DNA of 64,000 nt from Pseudomonas migulae (GTDB lineage: Bacteria > Pseudomonadota > Gammaproteobacteria > Pseudomonadales > Pseudomonadaceae): contig NZ_JALJWR010000001.1 of NCBI RefSeq assembly GCF_024169315.1, forward strand, positions 2,191,501 through 2,255,500, in the 5' to 3' direction. Of the stretch, positions 44,778-54,996 are shown piece by piece. The position numbers were made by a program, and so were the translations under genes. Position 1 is the stretch's first letter, and every line of letters starts with the position of its first letter. The notes beneath the pieces are model-generated. The model was not told the DNA's origin. It saw nothing but the letters and a program-made list of their open reading frames with translations, and did not search any database.

Positions 44778-45593
44778 TCAAGCATCCAGTAGCGCACGAG
44801 CAATGGTTTGGAGTTTACGGGTGAGCGGCCCAACCGACCAGCTCAGTGCTGCATAGGCGCGCACCGGCCAAACGCCATACACGCTGTTACAGACAAAGAC
44901 TTCGTCAGCCCATTGCAGCTGTTCGAGGGTGATATCGGTGATTTGCGTGGGAATCCCCAGCGACTCGGCTTGAAACAATAATTCGGAACGCATCACGCCA
45001 GCGACGCCGCAGCGTTTTAGATCGGCAGTGATCAACACGCCATCGCGGACCAGGAACAGATTACTGAACACGCCTTCGATCACGCGCCCGGCCTGATCCA
45101 GCATCAAGCCTTCGGCATGCTCGGTGTCTTGCCATTCGGAACGGGCGATGACTTGCTCAAGACGATTCAGGTGTTTGAGCCCGGCAAGCAAGGGTTGTTT
45201 GCTCAGTCGCGTGGTGCAGGGAAACAATCGCACGCCCTGCTCTGCATGAACAGCAGGATAAGCAGCAGGAGGATTGCCTTGCAGGATGCGTCGGGCCTGG
45301 GCGGCAGGATCGGGTGCGTAACCGCGCAAGCTGTCGCCGCGAGTGAGGATGAGCTTGAGCACACCCTCCCCCAGCGCTGCGGCGTAGGCCAGCAGTTCGC
45401 TGCGGATCAGTACCTGATCAGCCGTGATCGCCAGACGCGAACAGCCCTCGGCCAGACGCGCCAGATGCCGGTCCAGCAACAGCGGCTGGCCGCCGCGCAC
45501 GGCGATGGTTTCGAACAGACCATCGCCGTAGGCCAGGCCGCGATCCTTCAGCGACAGAGCGTCAGCCGGCTGACCGTCGACCCAGCTGTCCAT
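44778..45593 (-). CDS. pabC: 4-amino-4-deoxychorismate lyase
   Basis: This 271-residue PLP fold-type IV enzyme releases p-aminobenzoate and pyruvate from aminodeoxychorismate in folate synthesis. LSLKDRGLAYGDGLFET near the N-terminus, LKHLNRLEQVIAR (with the PLP lysine), EGLMLDQAGRVIEGVFSNLF and EVFVCNSVYGVWPV are diagnostic. Its start codon overlaps the fabF stop by one base (TGATG). Confidence 0.94.
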   Translation of the reverse strand: MDSWVDGQPADALSLKDRGLAYGDGLFETIAVRGGQPLLLDRHLARLAEGCSRLAITADQVLIRSELLAYAAALGEGVLKLILTRGDSLRGYAPDPAAQARRILQGNPPAAYPAVHAEQGVRLFPCTTRLSKQPLLAGLKHLNRLEQVIARSEWQDTEHAEGLMLDQAGRVIEGVFSNLFLVRDGVLITADLKRCGVAGVMRSELLFQAESLGIPTQITDITLEQLQWADEVFVCNSVYGVWPVRAYAALSWSVGPLTRKLQTIARALLDA

Positions 45594-46837
45594 CAGTCAG
45601 CGAACCGGCGGAACACCAGCGAACCGTTGGTCCCACCAAACCCGAAGGAGTTGGACAGGACCACATCGATGTCCATGTTGCGCGCGGTGTGCGGCACGAA
45701 GTCCAGATCGCAGCCTTCGTCGGGCTCATCGAGGTTGATGGTCGGCGGTGCCACCTGGCTGTTGATCGCCAGCACACTGAAGATCGCTTCGACCGCACCC
45801 GCTGCACCCAACAGGTGACCGGTCATGGACTTGGTCGAACTGACCGCCAGCTTGTAGGCGTGATCGCCGAACACCGACTTGATCGCACAGGCTTCGGCGA
45901 GGTCGCCGGCCGAAGTCGAGGTACCGTGGGCGTTGATGTACTGGACTTGATCGCTGTTGATTTTCGCGTCGCGCAGGGCGTTGGTAATGCAACGTGCAGC
46001 GCCTGCACCGTCCGCCGGAGGCGAAGTCATGTGGTAGGCGTCGCCACTGGTGCCGAAGCCGATCAGCTCGGCGTAGATGGTCGCGCCGCGCGCCTTGGCG
46101 TGCTCCAGTTCTTCCAGAACCAGCGCACCGGCACCGTCGGACAGGACGAAGCCATCACGGCCCTTGTCCCATGGACGGCTGGCGCGGGTTGGCTCGTCGT
46201 TGCGGGTCGACAGTGCGCGGGAGGCACCGAAGCCACCCATGCCCAGGCCGCAAGCGGCCATCTCGGCGCCGCCGGCAATCATCACGTCGGCTTCGTCGTA
46301 CATGATGTTGCGTGCCGCCATGCCGATGCAGTGCGTACCGGTGGTACACGCAGTGGCGATGGCGTAGTTAGGTCCCTGTGCACCCAAATGGATCGACAGG
46401 AAACCGGAAATCATATTGATGATCGAGCCAGGCACGAAAAACGGAGAGATCCGTCGTGGGCCGGAATCATGCAGCGTGCGGCTGGTTTCTTCGATATTGG
46501 TCAGACCGCCAATACCCGAACCCATGGCCACGCCGATGCGCTCACGATTGGCGTCGGTGACTTCAAGCCCTGCGTTACGCACAGCCTGGAAACCGGCGGC
46601 CAGACCGTACTGAATGAACAGGTCGAGCTTGCGAGCTTCCTTGACCGACAGGTATTCCTCGACATTGAAGCCCTTTACCGAGCCGCCAAAACGGGTGGAA
46701 TAGGCAGAAAGGTCGGTGTGTTCGATCAGACCAATGCCACTGCGGCCGGCCAGAATGCCCTGCCAACTGCTCGGCACATCCGTGCCCAGTGGCGACAACA
46801 TACCCATACCGGTGACTACGACGCGTCTACGCGACAC
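45593..46837 (-). CDS. fabF: 3-oxoacyl-ACP synthase II
   Basis: This 414-residue elongating condensing enzyme has the catalytic cysteine in [13 protein letters not shown] and histidines in [11 protein letters not shown] and [14 protein letters not shown]. It elongates acyl-ACP with malonyl-ACP. It is separated from acpP by an internal terminator/attenuator. Family length is normal. Confidence 0.97.
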   Translation of the reverse strand: MSRRRVVVTGMGMLSPLGTDVPSSWQGILAGRSGIGLIEHTDLSAYSTRFGGSVKGFNVEEYLSVKEARKLDLFIQYGLAAGFQAVRNAGLEVTDANRERIGVAMGSGIGGLTNIEETSRTLHDSGPRRISPFFVPGSIINMISGFLSIHLGAQGPNYAIATACTTGTHCIGMAARNIMYDEADVMIAGGAEMAACGLGMGGFGASRALSTRNDEPTRASRPWDKGRDGFVLSDGAGALVLEELEHAKARGATIYAELIGFGTSGDAYHMTSPPADGAGAARCITNALRDAKINSDQVQYINAHGTSTSAGDLAEACAIKSVFGDHAYKLAVSSTKSMTGHLLGAAGAVEAIFSVLAINSQVAPPTINLDEPDEGCDLDFVPHTARNMDIDVVLSNSFGFGGTNGSLVFRRFAD

Positions 46838-46882
46838 AGCACTCTCCTTTTTTCAAATGACGACTTTGCATCAGGCCTAAAG

Positions 46883-46917
46883 AAAAAACCGCACGCCATG
46901 ATGGCAGTGCGGTTTTT
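46883..46917 (-). terminator. Terminator/attenuator between acpP and fabF
   Basis: Minus strand: AAAAACCGCAC...GTGCGGTTTTTT with a six-T tail, directly after the acpP stop and 46 bases before the fabF ATG. It would let acpP be expressed far above fabF. Confidence 0.88.
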
Positions 46918-46946
46918 CCATGACAGCAAGCAACGATTACAAACTA

Positions 46947-47183
46947 TTACGCCTGGTGGCTAGTAACGTAGTCGATTGCAGCTTGTACAGTAGTGATCTT
47001 CTCAGCTTCTTCGTCAGGGATTTCGGTCTCGAATTCCTCTTCCAGAGCCATCACCAGCTCAACGGTGTCAAGGGAGTCGGCACCCAGGTCTTCAACGAAG
47101 GAAGCAGTGTTGACCACTTCTTCTTCTTTAACGCCCAGTTGCTCGGCAACGATTTTCTTGACGCGCTCTTCGATGGTGCTCAT
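46947..47183 (-). CDS. acpP: Acyl carrier protein
   Basis: This 78-residue acidic protein carries the 4'-phosphopantetheine on Ser37 in [18 protein letters not shown], the universal ACP motif. It carries acyl intermediates for fatty acid synthesis. It has its own promoter (47236-47263) and is followed by an attenuator. Confidence 0.98.
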   Translation of the reverse strand: MSTIEERVKKIVAEQLGVKEEEVVNTASFVEDLGADSLDTVELVMALEEEFETEIPDEEAEKITTVQAAIDYVTSHQA

Positions 47184-47235
47184 ACCTTGTTTTCACTCCT
47201 AATGGACAAATTCAGGCAGCTGGCCAGTGGGTAAG

Positions 47236-47263
47236 TGTATAGAAAGACTTTTCAGTTTTTCAA
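47236..47263 (-). promoter_or_regulatory. acpP promoter
   Basis: Minus strand: -35 TTGAAA (47258-47263), 16 bases, -10 TATACA (47236-47241), about 53 bases before the acpP ATG. The hairpin CTTTCAGTT/AACTGAAAAG overlaps the -35 and spacer. Confidence 0.6.
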
Positions 47264-47374
47264 CTGAAAGCTTCACTCCTCAAACCCTGCAGCCCTCTGC
47301 CTATAAATAGATTGCAGCTTTATAACGGATTTTAGACAGCTCGTATGACATTTTTTTGAAGCAATCCGTCACAT

Positions 47375-48118
47375 TTAACTCATGTACATCCCGCCGTTCA
47401 CCGGGATTGTAGCCCCAGTAACGTAAGCCGCACCGTCGGACGCAAGAAAAGCGACCACAGACGCGATCTCTTGTGCTTGCCCCAGACGGCCCAGCGGAAT
47501 TTGCGTCTGCAAGGCTTCACGCTGTGCCTCGGGCAGTTCGCGGGTCATATCGGTGTCGATGAACCCAGGGGCCACCGAGTTTACCGTAATCGAACGCGAA
47601 CCGACTTCACGCGCCAGTGCGCGGCTGAAACCTTCCAGACCGGCCTTGGCGGCAGCGTAGTTTACTTGGCCTGCGTTGCCCATGGCACCCACAACCGAGC
47701 CAATACTGATAATTCGTCCCCAACGGGCTTTGGTCATACCGCGCAAAACACCCTTGGACAGGCGGAACAGACTGTTCAGGTTGGTATCGACGACGTCATG
47801 CCATTCGTCATCTTTCATGCGCATCATCAGGTTATCGCGGGTGATACCGGCATTATTGACCAGGATCGCCGGCGCACCGAACTGCTCCTGGATGCTCGCG
47901 AGCACTGCAGCAACGGATTCGTCGCTGGTGACATTGAGCTCCAGGCCAGTGCCTTGAATACCGTTTTCCTTCAGGGTAGCGGCGATACGCTCGGCGCCCG
48001 ACGCGGACGTCGCGGTGCCCACGACGATGGCACCCTGACGACCCAGTTCCAGGGCGATAGCCTGGCCGATACCGCGGCTCGCACCGGTGACCAGTGCAAC
48101 TTTACCTTGCAGACTCAT
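47375..48118 (-). CDS. fabG: 3-oxoacyl-ACP reductase
   Basis: This 247-residue SDR has TGASRGIGQAIA, NNAG, IISIGSVVG and YAAAKAGLEGF (Tyr/Lys). It reduces 3-oxoacyl-ACP with NADPH. The start at 48118 gives MSLQGKVALVTGASRG, the usual N-terminus; the longer frame adds 15 residues. It lies 16 bases after fabD. Confidence 0.97.
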   Translation of the reverse strand: MSLQGKVALVTGASRGIGQAIALELGRQGAIVVGTATSASGAERIAATLKENGIQGTGLELNVTSDESVAAVLASIQEQFGAPAILVNNAGITRDNLMMRMKDDEWHDVVDTNLNSLFRLSKGVLRGMTKARWGRIISIGSVVGAMGNAGQVNYAAAKAGLEGFSRALAREVGSRSITVNSVAPGFIDTDMTRELPEAQREALQTQIPLGRLGQAQEIASVVAFLASDGAAYVTGATIPVNGGMYMS

Positions 48119-48134
48119 GCAAGCTTCTCCTGAT

Positions 48135-49073
48135 TCAGGCCAAGGCTGCGCGGGCGGCAGCAAAGGCGTCTGGGGTATTGAGATTGGATGTCGACACGCC
48201 TTCGGCGCAGCGTTTGTTCAAGCCGGCCAGCACTTTGCCAGGACCGCATTCGACCAGCTGGACCGCGCCCTTGGCAGCCAGCGCCTGGACCGATTCGACC
48301 CAGCGCACAGGCTTGTAGAGCTGCTCAAGCAGATCGCGCTTGAGGGTTTCGAGATCGGCCGGCACGTTGGCGCTGACGTTTTGTACCACAGGAATCTGTG
48401 GTTCCTGCCAGTCGATCGCAGCGATCGACGCCGCAAAACGTTCGGCCGCCGGACGCATCAGCTCGCAGTGGGACGGCACGCTGACCGGCAATGGCATGGC
48501 GCGCTTGGCACCACGCGCCTTGCAGCCTTCGATGGCACGCTCGACTGCAGCCTTGGCACCGGCGATAACCACCTGGCCTGGCGAGTTGAAATTCACCGCG
48601 CTGACCACTTCGCCCTGCGCCGCTTCGGCGCAGGCTGCCAGTACATCGGCATCGTCCAGACCGAGGATGGCAGCCATGCCGCCCTGCCCGGCCGGAACGG
48701 CTTCCTGCATCAACTGACCGCGACGCTCCACCAGCTTCACCGCGTCGCCCAGACTCAGGCTACCCGCCGCGACCAGCGCGCTGTATTCGCCCAGGCTGTG
48801 ACCGGCAACGTAAGCCGGACGCGCGCCGCCTTCAGCCAGCCACAGACGCCACAAGGCGATCGAGGCGGTCAGAATGGCCGGCTGGGTTTTATCGGTTTGA
48901 TTGAGTTGCTCTTCCGGCCCTTGCTGGGTCAGTGCCCACAGGTCGTAACCCAGAGCATCGGAAGCTTCTTTGAATGTTTCGAGGACAACCGGATGTTGCG
49001 CGCCCAACTCGGCCAGCATGCCGAGGGACTGCGAACCCTGTCCCGGAAAGACGAATGCGAGGGAAGCAGACAT
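48135..49073 (-). CDS. fabD: Malonyl-CoA:ACP transacylase
   Basis: This 312-residue enzyme transfers malonyl from CoA to ACP. The GQGSQ motif (FVFPGQGSQSLGML) is near the N-terminus and the active-site serine is in VAGHSLGEYSAL. The conserved VSVPSHCELMRPAAE carries the catalytic histidine. It lies between plsX and fabG. Confidence 0.97.
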   Translation of the reverse strand: MSASLAFVFPGQGSQSLGMLAELGAQHPVVLETFKEASDALGYDLWALTQQGPEEQLNQTDKTQPAILTASIALWRLWLAEGGARPAYVAGHSLGEYSALVAAGSLSLGDAVKLVERRGQLMQEAVPAGQGGMAAILGLDDADVLAACAEAAQGEVVSAVNFNSPGQVVIAGAKAAVERAIEGCKARGAKRAMPLPVSVPSHCELMRPAAERFAASIAAIDWQEPQIPVVQNVSANVPADLETLKRDLLEQLYKPVRWVESVQALAAKGAVQLVECGPGKVLAGLNKRCAEGVSTSNLNTPDAFAAARAALA

Positions 49074-49199
49074 GTAACAAGCCCCTAATGATCTTGTCGT
49101 CGGAGAATTGACGTCCCGCTTCGGGGACGCAAGAAACTGACAGTTTGGATGGCCAATTGAACTGAGCGGTCACATTTAAGCATTGTCCGACGAAAATGC

Positions 49200-50210
49200 C
49201 TAAAGCAACAAATCCTCCAGACGACCGTGAATCCGTTCCGGCAGGTTTTCCTGAATCTCGATCAAGGCACGGGAGATGGCGCTCTGGAAACCCTGAACCC
49301 CCGCAGAACCGTGACTTTTCACCACAATTCCCTGCAAACCGAGGAAGCTTGCGCCGTTATGCCGCGCGGGCGCCAGGTCCGCCTGCAGCCGCTTCATCAA
49401 TGGCAGCGCCATGGCGCCGACCATTTTTGACGCAAGGTTTTTCTTGAACAGGGCTTCGATGCGACCAGAGATCATAGTCGCCAACCCTTCGCTGGATTTC
49501 AGCAGGATATTGCCGACGAAGCCGTCGCACACCACCACATCCGCCTCGCCCCGGTACAAGCCGTCACCTTCGACAAAACCGATGTAGTTGATGCCGCGAG
49601 CACTCTGCAGCAAAGTCGCCGCCAGCTTGACCTGCTGATTGCCCTTGATGTCTTCGGTGCCAATGTTCAGCAACGCGACACGCGGGCGAACGATGCCGAG
49701 GGTTTCTGCCGCGACCGAACCCATCACCGCGAACTGCAGCAGATGCTCGGCACTGCAATCGACGTTGGCGCCCAGATCGAGCAACTGGCAAAAGCCCTTC
49801 TGCGTCGGAATCGCCGCGACCATGGCCGGCCGGTCAATACCCGGCAACGTCTTGAGCACAAACCGCGACAAAGCCATCAGCGCACCGGTATTGCCAGCGC
49901 TGACGCAGGCCTGGACCTTGCCGTCCCGCAGCAACTCGAGTGCCACGCGCATTGACGAATCGGGCTTGCCGCGCAAGGCCTGGGCAGGCTTTTCGTCCAT
50001 GGTGATGACTTCGGATGCCGGAGCAATCGACAGGCGCGAGCGATCCACAGCCGATTGGCCAGCGATCAATTCTTCAAGAAGGGAGGGTTGACCGACAAGG
50101 GTCAGGTGCAGCGAGGGCGTAGCAGACAGGCAAGCAAGGCTGGCCTGAACAATGCTGCGGGGACCGAAGTCCCCGCCCATTGCGTCAATCGCGATGACTT
50201 GAGCGGACAA
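49200..50210 (-). CDS. plsX: Phosphate acyltransferase PlsX
   Basis: This 336-residue enzyme makes acyl-phosphate from acyl-ACP for phospholipid synthesis. [36 protein letters not shown] and [17 protein letters not shown] are PlsX hallmarks. It lies four bases after rpmF. Confidence 0.97.
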   Translation of the reverse strand: MSAQVIAIDAMGGDFGPRSIVQASLACLSATPSLHLTLVGQPSLLEELIAGQSAVDRSRLSIAPASEVITMDEKPAQALRGKPDSSMRVALELLRDGKVQACVSAGNTGALMALSRFVLKTLPGIDRPAMVAAIPTQKGFCQLLDLGANVDCSAEHLLQFAVMGSVAAETLGIVRPRVALLNIGTEDIKGNQQVKLAATLLQSARGINYIGFVEGDGLYRGEADVVVCDGFVGNILLKSSEGLATMISGRIEALFKKNLASKMVGAMALPLMKRLQADLAPARHNGASFLGLQGIVVKSHGSAGVQGFQSAISRALIEIQENLPERIHGRLEDLLL

Positions 50211-50214
50211 GTGA

Positions 50215-50397
50215 TTACTCGTCAGCGCCCTTGTCGATCACTTTACGGCCACGGTATACGCCTTCTGGCGATACGTGGTGACGCAGGTGAACTTCACCGG
50301 TGGTTTTTTCTACAGACAGGGTGCTAGCCTCGAGAGCGTCGTGCGAACGACGCATGTCACGGGCAGAGCGGGATTTTTTGTTCTGCTGAACAGCCAT
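50215..50397 (-). CDS. rpmF: 50S ribosomal protein L32
   Basis: This 60-residue basic ribosomal protein begins [20 protein letters not shown] and contains [20 protein letters not shown]. Coupled with yceD and plsX, a widely conserved arrangement. Confidence 0.98.
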
Positions 50398-50410
50398 AAT
50401 TGATTAACTC

Positions 50411-50938
50411 CTAAACGTTTGGGTCACGCTTTAACTGCGCCAATACACTGAACGGGTTGGACCGCGTTACCTCGTCCTCGCTCGGTTCGGCCTCTTCGAG
50501 ACCCCCCGGCTGCTGGCATTCTTCCGGATGATGAGCAGGCACAATGGGCAAGGCGAGCAGAAGCTCCTCCTCGATCAGTGACTGCAGATCCAATGGATCT
50601 TCGCCCAGTTCCAGCACGTCATAACCTTTCGGCAACGACTGGGTATTCGCACCCTCCTTCACCACAGCATAACTGCATTCGCTATGGATCGGCAGGGTGA
50701 CCAGCTCAAGACAACGCTGGCAAACCATTTTGACTTCGGTGTCGATAAAGCTGTGGATTACCACAGACTTACGTTCATCTCGTTCAAAAACGAATTTAGC
50801 CTGCACCGTACCGACAGTGTCGGAAAGCGGGTCGCAGAGTCTCTCCAAATCGGCCAGCAGCAGTTCACCTTGAAGGGTGGTGCCACGGTCAGCCAATTTG
50901 CGCGGGTCAACGTGAGGTGGAATCGGGTCATTCAACAT
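50411..50938 (-). CDS. yceD: YceD family protein (DUF177)
   Basis: This 175-residue protein has the YceD zinc-like motif MVCQRCLEL and a conserved DLQSLIEEELLLALPIVP. In bacteria and plastids, YceD helps 23S rRNA metabolism; its place just upstream of rpmF fits. The start at 50938 gives MLNDPIPPHVDPRKLADRG, matching relatives; the longer frame adds eight residues. Confidence 0.93.
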   Translation of the reverse strand: MLNDPIPPHVDPRKLADRGTTLQGELLLADLERLCDPLSDTVGTVQAKFVFERDERKSVVIHSFIDTEVKMVCQRCLELVTLPIHSECSYAVVKEGANTQSLPKGYDVLELGEDPLDLQSLIEEELLLALPIVPAHHPEECQQPGGLEEAEPSEDEVTRSNPFSVLAQLKRDPNV

Positions 50939-51043
50939 AGGCGCAGCATTATAGGGATGCACCCGGCCATGTCAAAGGAAATTCAGCCCTGTCCGTCACC
51001 TGGAAGCCTCGTTAGAATTCGCGCCTGTCTTCTGGAGATGCGC

Positions 51044-51622
51044 ATGCTGCCTTTATTACTCGCTTCTAGCTCGGCATATCGCCGGGAATTGCTGGCCCGC
51101 TTGCAGCTGCCATTCACCTGTAGCTCGCCGGATATCGATGAAAGTCATCGCCCGGGAGAGCCCGCCATCGAGCTGGTAAAGCGCCTCGCCAAAGAAAAAG
51201 CCCAGGCCCTCACCGGCAGCCATTCCGCTCATCTGATCATCGGCTCCGATCAGGTCGCAGTGCTCGGCGACAGGATCATCGGCAAGCCCCACACCTTCGA
51301 AAAGGCCCGTGAACAGCTGCAGGCGTCGAGCGGCGCCAGCGTGACCTTCCTGACCGGCCTCGCCCTGCTCAACAGCCAGACCGGACACTGCCAGGTCGAC
51401 TGCGTGCCATTCACCGTACACATGCGCACGCTCGACACTGCACGCATCGAACGCTACCTGCGCGCCGAACAACCCTACGATTGCGCTGGCAGCTTCAAGG
51501 CCGAAGGTTTGGGGGTGAGCCTGTTTCAAAGCACCGAAGGCCCTGACGCCACCAGTCTGATCGGACTGCCGCTGATTCGCCTGATCGACATGCTGCTGAA
51601 TGAAGGCGTGCAAATCCCCTGA
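51044..51622 (+). CDS. maf: Maf family nucleotide pyrophosphatase (YceF type)
   Basis: This 192-residue enzyme has the signature LLLASSSAYRRELL and the phosphatase core IGSDQVAVLGDRIIGKP with SFKAEGLGVSLFQSTEGPDATSLIGLP. YceF-type Maf proteins hydrolyse 7-methyl-GTP. The ATG at 51044 has GGAG six bases upstream; the in-frame ATG at 51038 overlaps that site. It is divergent from yceD. Confidence 0.93.
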   Translation: MLPLLLASSSAYRRELLARLQLPFTCSSPDIDESHRPGEPAIELVKRLAKEKAQALTGSHSAHLIIGSDQVAVLGDRIIGKPHTFEKAREQLQASSGASVTFLTGLALLNSQTGHCQVDCVPFTVHMRTLDTARIERYLRAEQPYDCAGSFKAEGLGVSLFQSTEGPDATSLIGLPLIRLIDMLLNEGVQIP

Positions 51623-51625
51623 ACA

Positions 51626-51656
51626 CAAAAAACCGGCCAAACAGGCCGGTTTTTTA
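51626..51656. terminator. Bidirectional terminator between maf and sppA
   Basis: AAAAAACCGGCC AAACA GGCCGGTTTTTT: a strong hairpin with an A run before it and a T run after it, located between two convergent stop codons. Confidence 0.93.
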
Positions 51657-51669
51657 TGCAGACAGAAGA

Positions 51670-52659
51670 TCAGCGCAGCGACGGACCGTTAAACCCCATC
51701 CACATCGCCAAATGCTCAGCCACGCTGGCACCAAGCTTCTTCGAGAAGCGATCGAACGGCGATTCCTGAACGGTGAAGTCCACCAGCTCTTTTTCACCAA
51801 TCACGTCACGCGCCACCGAACTGGCATTGCCCAGGCCATCGATCAAGCCCAGCGGCAACGCCTGCTCACCGGACCAGACCAACCCGGAGAACAACTCCGG
51901 ATGCTCTTTGTCCTTGAGGCGATCGCCACGCCCCTTCTTGACGCTGCTGATGAACTGCTGGTGCGTCGTATCGAGCACGCCCTGCCAGAACCGCGTCTCT
52001 TCAGGCTTTTGCGGCTGGAACGGATCGAGGAACGACTTGTGCTCGCCAGACGTGTAGGTGCGACGCTCGACACCCAGTTTCTCCATGGTGCCGACAAACC
52101 CGTAACCCGCCGCCGTCACACCAATGGAGCCCACCAGACTCGCCTTGTCGGCATAAATCTGATCCGCCGCACTGGCGATGTAATAGGCGCCGGAAGCGCC
52201 CAGGTCGGAGATCACCGCATAAACCTTGGTGTCCGGGTGCAGGCCACGCAAGCGGCGGATCTCGTCATAAACGTAACCCGACTGCACCGGACTGCCGCCC
52301 GGACTGTTGATGCGCAGGATGACGCCCTTGACCTTCTCATCTTCAAAGGCTGCGCGCAGGCTGCCGACGATGTTGTCAGCGCTGGCGGGCTCCTTGTCGG
52401 CGATCATGCCCGTCACGTCGATCAGCGCGGTGTAATTGCCGCTGCGGCTGGCGGCTTTTTCCATGTCCATCAGCGGCGTGAACAGGACCAGCGCGCCAAA
52501 CAGATACACAAAGGTCAGCAGCTTGAAGAAAATCCCCCAGCGCCGCGAACGGCGCTGCTCCTGCACGCTGGCCAGCAGGGTTTTTTCCAGCAGCTTCCAG
52601 CTCTTCTCGTCACCGCTCTCTGCGCTCGCCTTGGCGGGTGCTTTCCATTCGTCGGTCAT
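51670..52659 (-). CDS. sppA: Signal peptide peptidase SppA (S49 family)
   Basis: This 329-residue inner-membrane serine peptidase has one N-terminal membrane helix (about 43-62), the S49 core VILRINSPGGSPVQSGYVYDEI, the catalytic serine in SDLGASGAYYIAS and a lysine in YADKASLVGSIGV. It degrades leftover signal peptides. It is close to the HAD gene (24 bases), probably one operon with rluC. Confidence 0.95.
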   Translation of the reverse strand: MTDEWKAPAKASAESGDEKSWKLLEKTLLASVQEQRRSRRWGIFFKLLTFVYLFGALVLFTPLMDMEKAASRSGNYTALIDVTGMIADKEPASADNIVGSLRAAFEDEKVKGVILRINSPGGSPVQSGYVYDEIRRLRGLHPDTKVYAVISDLGASGAYYIASAADQIYADKASLVGSIGVTAAGYGFVGTMEKLGVERRTYTSGEHKSFLDPFQPQKPEETRFWQGVLDTTHQQFISSVKKGRGDRLKDKEHPELFSGLVWSGEQALPLGLIDGLGNASSVARDVIGEKELVDFTVQESPFDRFSKKLGASVAEHLAMWMGFNGPSLR

Positions 52660-52683
52660 GACATCTACCCCAGCAAAAATCTA

Positions 52684-53346
52684 TTAGGCCCGCTGACTCA
52701 GCCAGGCATGCAATTCTGAAAAACGATCGATGGCCAGTGCCGGCTCGAACAGCTTCAGCGCCTCGATCGATTGCGCGCCGTAGCTGACCGCCACCGAATC
52801 CATGCCGGCATTGCGCGCCATCTGCAGGTCGAAGGATGAATCACCGACCATCAACGCTTGCTCCGGGCGAACCTCGCAATGGGTGAGGATCTGCTCGAGC
52901 ATCAGCGGATGGGGCTTGCTGGCGGTTTCGTCGGCCGCGCGGGTGATGTCGAAATAATCCTCCCAACCATGCGCCTGCAGCACACGATCCAGCCCGCGAC
53001 GCGCCTTGCCGGTCGCAACCGCCAGGTGATAACCCTCGGCGCGAAACGCCTCCATCGACTCGACCACCCCTTCAAACAGCGGCGAAGGAACGGCTTCCGA
53101 AGCGATGTAGTGATCGGCATAGTGCTGACGGAAAGCCACCAGTTCGTTGTCGCCGATTTCCGGATACAACGTGCGAATGGCTTCCGGAAGGCCCAGCCCG
53201 ATGATGCCCTTGACGGCAAAATCATCGCGCAACGGGAAACCGGATCGTTCGGACGCGACGTGCATCGCCTCGACAATCCGACCAATGGAGTCGGCGAGCG
53301 TGCCGTCCCAATCGAAAATCAGCAGTTTGTAATCAGATGGGCGCAC
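52684..53346 (-). CDS. HAD family hydrolase (phosphoglycolate-phosphatase-like)
   Basis: This 220-residue hydrolase has DWDGT (Asp12 nucleophile, Asp14), the threonine/serine motif in VATGKARRG, a lysine in [11 protein letters not shown] and the acidic motif [11 protein letters not shown]. The cap suits a phosphoglycolate or phosphosugar substrate; the exact one is unknown. Its start overlaps the 3' end of rluC by 14 bases, a fixed arrangement in pseudomonads. Confidence 0.9.
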   Translation of the reverse strand: MRPSDYKLLIFDWDGTLADSIGRIVEAMHVASERSGFPLRDDFAVKGIIGLGLPEAIRTLYPEIGDNELVAFRQHYADHYIASEAVPSPLFEGVVESMEAFRAEGYHLAVATGKARRGLDRVLQAHGWEDYFDITRAADETASKPHPLMLEQILTHCEVRPEQALMVGDSSFDLQMARNAGMDSVAVSYGAQSIEALKLFEPALAIDRFSELHAWLSQRA

Positions 53347-54295
53347 TCAATCGCTCCACGGTCTTGGCCCACATCTCGTCGACAGGTGCCTGCAACTTCA
53401 GCTCGCCACCATCGGGCAGCGGCACGGTCAGCATGTAGGCATGCAGGAACAGGCGCTTGCCGCCCAGGTCACGGATTTCCTTGCTGAAACCTTCGTCGCC
53501 GTACTTGGTGTCGCCAGCGATGCAATGCCCGGCGTGCAGGGTGTGGACGCGGATCTGGTGAGTCCGGCCGGTAATCGGCTTGGCTTCGATCAGGGTGGCA
53601 AAGTCGCCGAATCGGCGCAGGACCTTGAACACGGTCACAGACTCCTTGCCCTCCTCCTCGTCGACTTCGACCATCCGCTCGCCGGAACGCAGATTGCTCT
53701 TGCCCAGCGATGCTCGGACTTGCTTGATCGAGGCCGCCCAGTTACCGCGGACCAGCGCCATGTAGCGTTTGTCCACGCCATCACCGCGCAAGGCCGTGTG
53801 CAAGTGACGCAGCATGCTGCGTTTCTTGGCGATCATCAGCAGGCCGGACGTGTCACGGTCGAGACGGTGAACCAGCTCAAGCTCCTTGGCATCGGGGCGC
53901 AACTGACGAAAGGCTTCGATCACGCCGTAAGTCAGGCCGCTGCCGCCGTGAACCGCGATACCGCAAGGCTTGTTGATCACCATCAACGCTTTGTCTTCAT
54001 AGATAATCGAGGCTTCGAGTCGCTGCAGCAGGCCCTGGGCCAGCGGCACAGGTTCGTCGCGTTCAGGCACGCGAACCGGCGGCACGCGCACGATATCGCC
54101 CGCCTGCAGCTTGTATTCGGGCTTGATCCGGCCTTTGTTCACTCGCACTTCGCCTTTACGCAAAATGCGGTAAATCAAGGTCTTGGGCACGCCTTTGAGC
54201 CGAGCGAGAAGGAAGTTATCAATTCGTTGGCCGGCATATTCCGGCGAGACCTCCAGCAGTTGTACGGCTGGGGTCGAAGGGGCAGTAGTCGTCAT
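53333..54295 (-). CDS. rluC: 23S rRNA pseudouridine synthase RluC
   Basis: This 320-residue enzyme isomerises uridines of 23S rRNA (positions 955, 2504 and 2580 in E. coli). The S4 domain is N-terminal ([20 protein letters not shown]) and the catalytic aspartate is in the motif [23 protein letters not shown] is conserved. It is divergent from rne. Confidence 0.96.
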   Translation of the reverse strand: MTTTAPSTPAVQLLEVSPEYAGQRIDNFLLARLKGVPKTLIYRILRKGEVRVNKGRIKPEYKLQAGDIVRVPPVRVPERDEPVPLAQGLLQRLEASIIYEDKALMVINKPCGIAVHGGSGLTYGVIEAFRQLRPDAKELELVHRLDRDTSGLLMIAKKRSMLRHLHTALRGDGVDKRYMALVRGNWAASIKQVRASLGKSNLRSGERMVEVDEEEGKESVTVFKVLRRFGDFATLIEAKPITGRTHQIRVHTLHAGHCIAGDTKYGDEGFSKEIRDLGGKRLFLHAYMLTVPLPDGGELKLQAPVDEMWAKTVERLSAPI

Positions 54296-54324
54296 GGCGC
54301 GGATGATATCAATTTTTTATGGAA

Positions 54325-54353
54325 TTGAAGCACTTAATCATTACTGCTATAGT
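54325..54353 (+). promoter_or_regulatory. rne promoter
   Basis: -35 TTGAAG (54325-54330), 17 bases, -10 TATAGT (54348-54353). It lies between the divergent rluC and the long rne leader, with the predicted transcript start near 54360. Confidence 0.6.
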
Positions 54354-54359
54354 CGCGAA

Positions 54360-54996
54360 CGCCGCCAAAAGCGGCCTGGGCAGCGGACCAACGGTCAAAA
54401 ACCGGCCCTGACCAATGCAATTCACCAGGACGCGAGGCCGTCCTACGGGGCTTTCGCTACGTAACGGTGGAGTTTGCAGGTGTAACGAGCGCAGGTGACA
54501 TAAGGCCTGAATCACGCCGCAAAGCAGAGTTTTCACTCGCTTTACGAGCCAATATTCACGGCCAGTTCACAAAGTGCAGTCAGCTGCGAATGACCCCGAG
54601 CGAACGCTTCGGAAACAACGCCTAAATTAGCCATGATGCGTGACCTCCCCTTTCGGAGCTCACGGTAAATGCCAACCCGCTGCGGATTCTGCGCGCGGCA
54701 GCACCCGAATTATCAGGGATACGTGTAGGGTGGAGATGCACAACCGCTGGACTGTGTAGCAATAGGCTTTATCAAGACGCTTCATCTCGTCCACAGCCGC
54801 TGGTTGATTCCTCCTCCTGACTGAGTGCTTAAGTAGCCACAGCAAGCAGGACGCGTACGTCGCGACGAAGGCCCACATTGGCCGGACTTCGCTGGACACG
54901 GGAATGGCCAACCACTCCCGACGCACCTGACACCGACCATGAGAAGTCGTGTGTGCCGAACGCCGTTTCCGGCAGCCCGGAAACCGACGGTACTAC
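54360..54996 (+). other. Long 5' untranslated leader of rne
   Basis: About 637 bases separate the predicted transcription start from the rne ATG, with no convincing gene. The leader holds several short hairpins (for example GCCGCCAAAAGCGGC near 54361-54375). RNase E mRNAs in gamma-proteobacteria have long leaders through which RNase E cleaves its own transcript; the same role is inferred here. The short ORFs within it have no support. Confidence 0.6.
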
